Assembly (NCBI GenBank): GCA_900323505.1
Contig: OOIN01000011.1
Location: 434,001-498,000, forward strand
DNA length: 64,000 bases
Reading direction: 5' to 3'
From: Ustilago trichophora
Lineage: Eukaryota > Basidiomycota > Ustilaginomycetes > Ustilaginales > Ustilaginaceae
Part shown: positions 60,533 to 64,000 of the stretch, piece after piece
Numbering within the stretch: the first letter of the stretch is position 1
Layout of the letters: each line of letters starts with the position of its first letter
Notes under the pieces: model-generated
Databases searched by the model: none
The model's input: the letters and a program-made list of their open reading frames with translations, nothing else
What the model was told of the DNA's origin: nothing
Translations under genes and position numbers: made by a program

Positions 60533-63121
60533 TTACCATTGCACAGCAAGACCATTGACCGCTTCGTCCTGCACAGCTCGGTACTGTGTACGGAAGAGTC
60601 GATCCCTCGCCTTCTCGAGCGCTGCAGCATTGTCGGTCAGACCAACAGGGGCAGAGAGATGACTAAGCTCCTTGACCACCAATTCGGCCAGCACATCTGC
60701 ATAGGCCATCGTATCCGAACCCACCTTTGCAACTTCTCTTGTCTTGGCTGGGTGCTGAGAGACAGCCAACGACTCGAGCAATCTCTGATGATCCTCAACG
60801 CGGATCGACTTGGCATTGCTGCTCGACAGGGGCGTGTTGGCTCCACTGCCGACGAGAGTAGGCGTAGAGGCGCCAGAGTCACTGGCTACACCGCCAGCAT
60901 GGTTGACAATCACATTGACTGGAGTGTGGGCCACCCTCGAACCTTGCCAATAGGCCTCCTCGACACGTCGAACCCATTCTTTGCTGGTACCCTGCCATCC
61001 CTTGATCTCTTTCTCTTTCGTTCCATCGTCCAAGTCGACATCTTCTCCATCATCGTCGCCAGACTGCTTCTTGGAGCATGTCTTGTTGCTGAGCATGAGC
61101 TCGAAATCATCAGCCTGGCCATTGCTCTGCTCGGCTGCCCAGCCTCCTTTGGCGTACCCTTCCGGATCGGTAGTGCCGTTCGCAGTAGTGCTGCTTTGCG
61201 TAGCGTCGACATCCGACTGTGTAGGAGGTCGAATCTGTCCACCTCCGTTGACACAGCCTGAAGGGCAAGCCATTACCTCGACATAGTCGTAGCCCCGTTC
61301 CTCCTCCTCTTGCGCTGAGCTGAGTTGAACAGGCGCTGCCTCTGCGTCGGGATTGAGAGGACTGCTACTGTTGACTGCAGCTGATCCGGCAGCACCGCCT
61401 CGACCTCTTCGAACCATACCGCCACGTCCACGTGCCCTTGCTCTTGCCGCTGCTGCGCGGTTGCGACCACCAGCTCCGACTGCATTGCCGTCGGCGTCGA
61501 CCAGCCTTCCTGCTGCGCCTCGAGTGTTACGGGCTCCCGTCTGTTTTTGCAACTTGCGTACCAGATTCTGGAGATTGCGGAAGCCGTAGCATTGTGCGCC
61601 GCGGAAAAGAATGCTCGAAGATGGAGCAGCGTCGACATTGCCGGTGGAGCCAACTTGCATGGGTGCGCGGAGTACATACTCGGTGAAATCGGCAGTGCGG
61701 ATGACGCGCACATCGAGCTTGGGCAAGACACCTCGCTCGCGGATCGACTCTGGGAAGTGATCCCAATGCTGCGAGATCCAGTCGAGCCACACGGCGCGCA
61801 TAAGGTTGAAGAGATAGCCGCCGCTGCTGCTTCCTGGTTGGTCGAGTAGCTGAGGAAAGAGAGGCAAGATGGAAACTGCATTTGCGTCGCCATTGATGGC
61901 AGATCCAGCGAGAGCTTGCTCAAGACTGAGATCAGCGACAGACTGCCGGATGGCTTCTTGCTCGCCTGGTACGGGAGAGCAAATGTCGAATCCTTCATCG
62001 AGCATGAGCTTGTCGAGCTCGCCAGTGGTGAGAACACAGTCGACTTCTTTGGTGTTGGTAATGTCATCGTAGAAGTCGGGTCGAGATGCCTCGAGCTTCT
62101 TGTCGTAGCATGGCATGACGGTGACGTGATAGATTGTGGGCTGAGTCGATGCTGCGTCTGCAGAGTCTGTACCGGGGAGCAAGCCCAGTCTCTCTGGGAG
62201 GAAGCGCTTGGCAATGACGCCGGCTACTTGCTGAGGCGACTTTGTTGTCGAGACATAGGGCAAGAGCTCGCCGTGTGTCTTTTCGGCGTAGCAGATCCAA
62301 CCTGGACAGGCACTGGCAAGCATGGGCAGCGTCGGCTCGTCTAACTGTTGGCTGTGACCGAGAGTGCCGGCGGCATTGTTATGCTTGGCACGTTTGTGGG
62401 AATTGACTCGACGCTGAAAGAACTCCCTTTCGTGTTCCTTGAGGGCGATGTGGCGGGCAAACGTGGTGTCGTAGACGTGATCGAACTGAAAGACGGTCTT
62501 GAGAAAGTAGGAGATGCGATGGAGCAAAACTCGCAGTGGAAGAGCCGACGGAGAAGCGGATGGTGCGGCTAGTGAATTCGAATCAGAAGAGGATGTTGTT
62601 GTGGACTGCTGCTGCTGCTGCTGCTGCTGCTGATGCTGGAAAGTGTACTTGGCCGAGAGCGATGCGAGTGACTGAGTGCTGATGGATGCGACGAGCAATT
62701 TGCGAGCCTTGGATTCGTTGATCTCGGTGACGGCACGTCGGAGCTCTTCCTGGCTTTGCATTGTGATCAAGACGCTCTCTGCGCTCGTCACACAGCCACT
62801 GCATGCCAAGCAATCGTTGAGCGAGATTTCAGCCGTCTCGAGTTTGGTCCTCTGTCTGGGCTTGCTTGCAGAGGCAGAGGCAGAGGCAGAGGCAGAGGCA
62901 GAGGCAGCAGATGACGACGACGGAGCAGCCGACTCGTAGTAAGATCCGTCATGATCGATGGCAATCTGGGTTGAAGCGGAAGCAGCTGGATCGATAGGTT
63001 CGGCTGCTCCGTTCTGCTCTTCTGACGGTGCATCGGCCCCTTCGATTGGTTTGATGCATGCCTGCGAAGGACCGAGATAGTCGTTGAGGTCAGTCAATGT
63101 GAGTGCGCCGGAGAATGCCAT
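60533..63121 (-). CDS. NAR1: NAR1-like cytosolic iron-sulfur cluster assembly protein, 862 aa
   Basis: Nar1 is the [FeFe]-hydrogenase-like component of the cytosolic Fe-S assembly pathway that passes clusters from the Nbp35-Cfd1 scaffold to targeting proteins. Cluster ligands are present: Cys22 in QACIKP and Cys104, Cys107 and Cys110 in CLACSGC at the N terminus. The C-terminal cluster motifs are SACPGWICYAEKTHGELLP, VMPCYDKKLEASRPDF and MACPSGCVNGGGQIRPP. The protein is long for the family (usually about 470-610 residues) because of low-complexity inserts: a Ser-Ala repeat before CLACSGC, a poly-Gln run near residues 160-170, an Arg/Gly-rich RARARGRGGMVRRGRGG segment, and acidic and Ser-rich inserts near the C terminus. 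The frame is open to 63145, but 63121 (MAFSGALTL) gives the canonical N terminus. A conserved C-terminal Trp ends the protein (LAVQW), as in Nar1 orthologues and other Fe-S targets. Confidence 0.94.
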   Translation of the reverse strand: MAFSGALTLTDLNDYLGPSQACIKPIEGADAPSEEQNGAAEPIDPAASASTQIAIDHDGSYYESAAPSSSSAASASASASASASASKPRQRTKLETAEISLNDCLACSGCVTSAESVLITMQSQEELRRAVTEINESKARKLLVASISTQSLASLSAKYTFQHQQQQQQQQQSTTTSSSDSNSLAAPSASPSALPLRVLLHRISYFLKTVFQFDHVYDTTFARHIALKEHEREFFQRRVNSHKRAKHNNAAGTLGHSQQLDEPTLPMLASACPGWICYAEKTHGELLPYVSTTKSPQQVAGVIAKRFLPERLGLLPGTDSADAASTQPTIYHVTVMPCYDKKLEASRPDFYDDITNTKEVDCVLTTGELDKLMLDEGFDICSPVPGEQEAIRQSVADLSLEQALAGSAINGDANAVSILPLFPQLLDQPGSSSGGYLFNLMRAVWLDWISQHWDHFPESIRERGVLPKLDVRVIRTADFTEYVLRAPMQVGSTGNVDAAPSSSILFRGAQCYGFRNLQNLVRKLQKQTGARNTRGAAGRLVDADGNAVGAGGRNRAAAARARARGRGGMVRRGRGGAAGSAAVNSSSPLNPDAEAAPVQLSSAQEEEERGYDYVEVMACPSGCVNGGGQIRPPTQSDVDATQSSTTANGTTDPEGYAKGGWAAEQSNGQADDFELMLSNKTCSKKQSGDDDGEDVDLDDGTKEKEIKGWQGTSKEWVRRVEEAYWQGSRVAHTPVNVIVNHAGGVASDSGASTPTLVGSGANTPLSSSNAKSIRVEDHQRLLESLAVSQHPAKTREVAKVGSDTMAYADVLAELVVKELSHLSAPVGLTDNAAALEKARDRLFRTQYRAVQDEAVNGLAVQW
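62606..62633 (-). repeat. CTG/CAG repeat encoding poly-Gln in NAR1
   Basis: About nine consecutive CAG codons on the minus strand encode a Gln run in a linker of the NAR1-like protein. Confidence 0.9.
62868..62910 (-). repeat. 6-bp tandem repeat (AGGCAG) encoding Ser-Ala repeats in NAR1
   Basis: About seven head-to-tail GCAGAG units lie within the NAR1 frame and encode alternating Ser-Ala just before the CLACSGC cluster motif. Unit loss or gain keeps the frame, so length variation is expected. Confidence 0.92.
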
Positions 63122-64000
63122 GTTGGACCAAGTGAAGGTACGCAAGGAATCCGATGGGAAGCGATGACGAAGAGCAACCCTACTTTGCGGCTGCTAGAGA
63201 AGGTGATCTATTGTATTCTCGTGACTGAAGATGGTGGAAGGTGCAAAGGGTCAGAAGTGGTTGAGGCCAAGTGAAGCTGAGTCCGGATCGAATTTTAAGA
63301 ATGTCGACTTTGAGAAAGACTGACCGCCGCGCCGGCATGATCTTCGGTGAATTCTGGTTTAGAGCTCCTTTCTTCTCTTGCCACACAAATCCAAAATACA
63401 CACCACACAAGACAAGGTTGGCTGACGAATCATGGCGAGGCCATTTGAAAATCAAAAAAAAGGTGTGAGATTGTTCCGGAAGTCACGTTTTAGGCTTGAT
63501 TTTTCTAGCCTCAATTTGCTTGAATGCATTTTGTGCACACCTTGTCAGGTCTCGAGATTCGTGTGTGGAAGTGGACCATGTTTGACCACGTTGACGATCT
63601 TTTGTTGATCATGTGCTGACCTCGCAAAGAATCCTGAATCCATGGCTGGTATGCCACATATCAACAGACAGACCCATCATTGCCGCTGAACGAACTCACT
63701 CCCCTACCTCGCTGTCAGAGTATCATGTCGACCGAGCCTTTCGCCGCGACAATGTCGACTCAACATGAAGCATTTTCAAGGTCCGGTTCTCTTTGATGCT
63801 CAGCGAGAAGCACTTATGGTAGCATAGCTCCAGTCTCTCTCTCAGCTCAAGGTCAATCGACCTTTGAGTACCCACATCCCCGTGACCTTGACGCTGCCCG
63901 GGCCGACCCAATCTCCCACACCGCTTTGAGTCGGTGGCAGCCAGATCGCCGATGCTCAAAACATGAACGCAGATGATCTCAAGTCGTGCCCACAGGTCCA
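63122..64000. other. Intergenic region at the window end
   Basis: The first few hundred bases should be the NAR1 promoter and leader. No further gene is supported up to the window edge. Confidence 0.5.

Overview
The window looks like nuclear DNA of a basidiomycete smut fungus (Ustilaginales). Most genes are long and lack introns, coding regions favour C- and G-ending codons, leaders are pyrimidine-rich with CT and CA microsatellites, and proteins carry long Ser/Gln/Ala-rich insertions. The gene content is ordinary single-copy eukaryotic housekeeping. A clear cellular RNA-dependent RNA polymerase argues against Ustilago maydis itself, which is known to lack the RNAi machinery, and favours an RNAi-competent relative of the Ustilago hordei or Sporisorium type. 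That placement is inference; no sequence search was run.

Layout. 1-10 kb: an orphan disordered protein and a Zds1-family protein (regulator of PP2A-Cdc55). 10-17 kb: a 58-residue Cys-rich metallothionein that is easy to miss, about 4.4 kb without a convincing gene, then a GPI-type chitin deacetylase followed by a near-perfect 59-bp inverted repeat. 17-26 kb: a SAP-domain protein (minus strand) and the RNA-dependent RNA polymerase (plus strand), divergently arranged. 26-45 kb is compact: mitochondrial aconitase carrying a C-terminal extension that looks like mitochondrial ribosomal protein mL40, spliceosomal Cwf19, an M13 zinc metallopeptidase, an NSRP1-like splicing protein, spliced VPS55, spliced NOT4, and SRP54. 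46-54 kb: an armadillo (SmgGDS-like) protein, the ER chaperone ROT1, a VanZ-like membrane protein and a seven-helix membrane protein. 54-64 kb: a gene-poor stretch with a 60-nt poly-T and a 23-nt poly-A, then a GMC oxidoreductase ending in a PTS1-like tripeptide, and NAR1 of the cytosolic iron-sulfur assembly pathway.

No operon-like functional cluster is evident. Loose themes are RNA processing and turnover (CWF19, NSRP1, NOT4, RdRP), the secretory and endosomal system (SRP54, ROT1, VPS55, chitin deacetylase) and iron-sulfur biology (aconitase, NAR1). The most notable items are the aconitase-mL40 fusion with an internal presequence-like RGYAT site, the perfect hairpin downstream of the chitin deacetylase, and the RdRP. 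No tRNA, rRNA, CRISPR array or intact transposon was recognised by eye.
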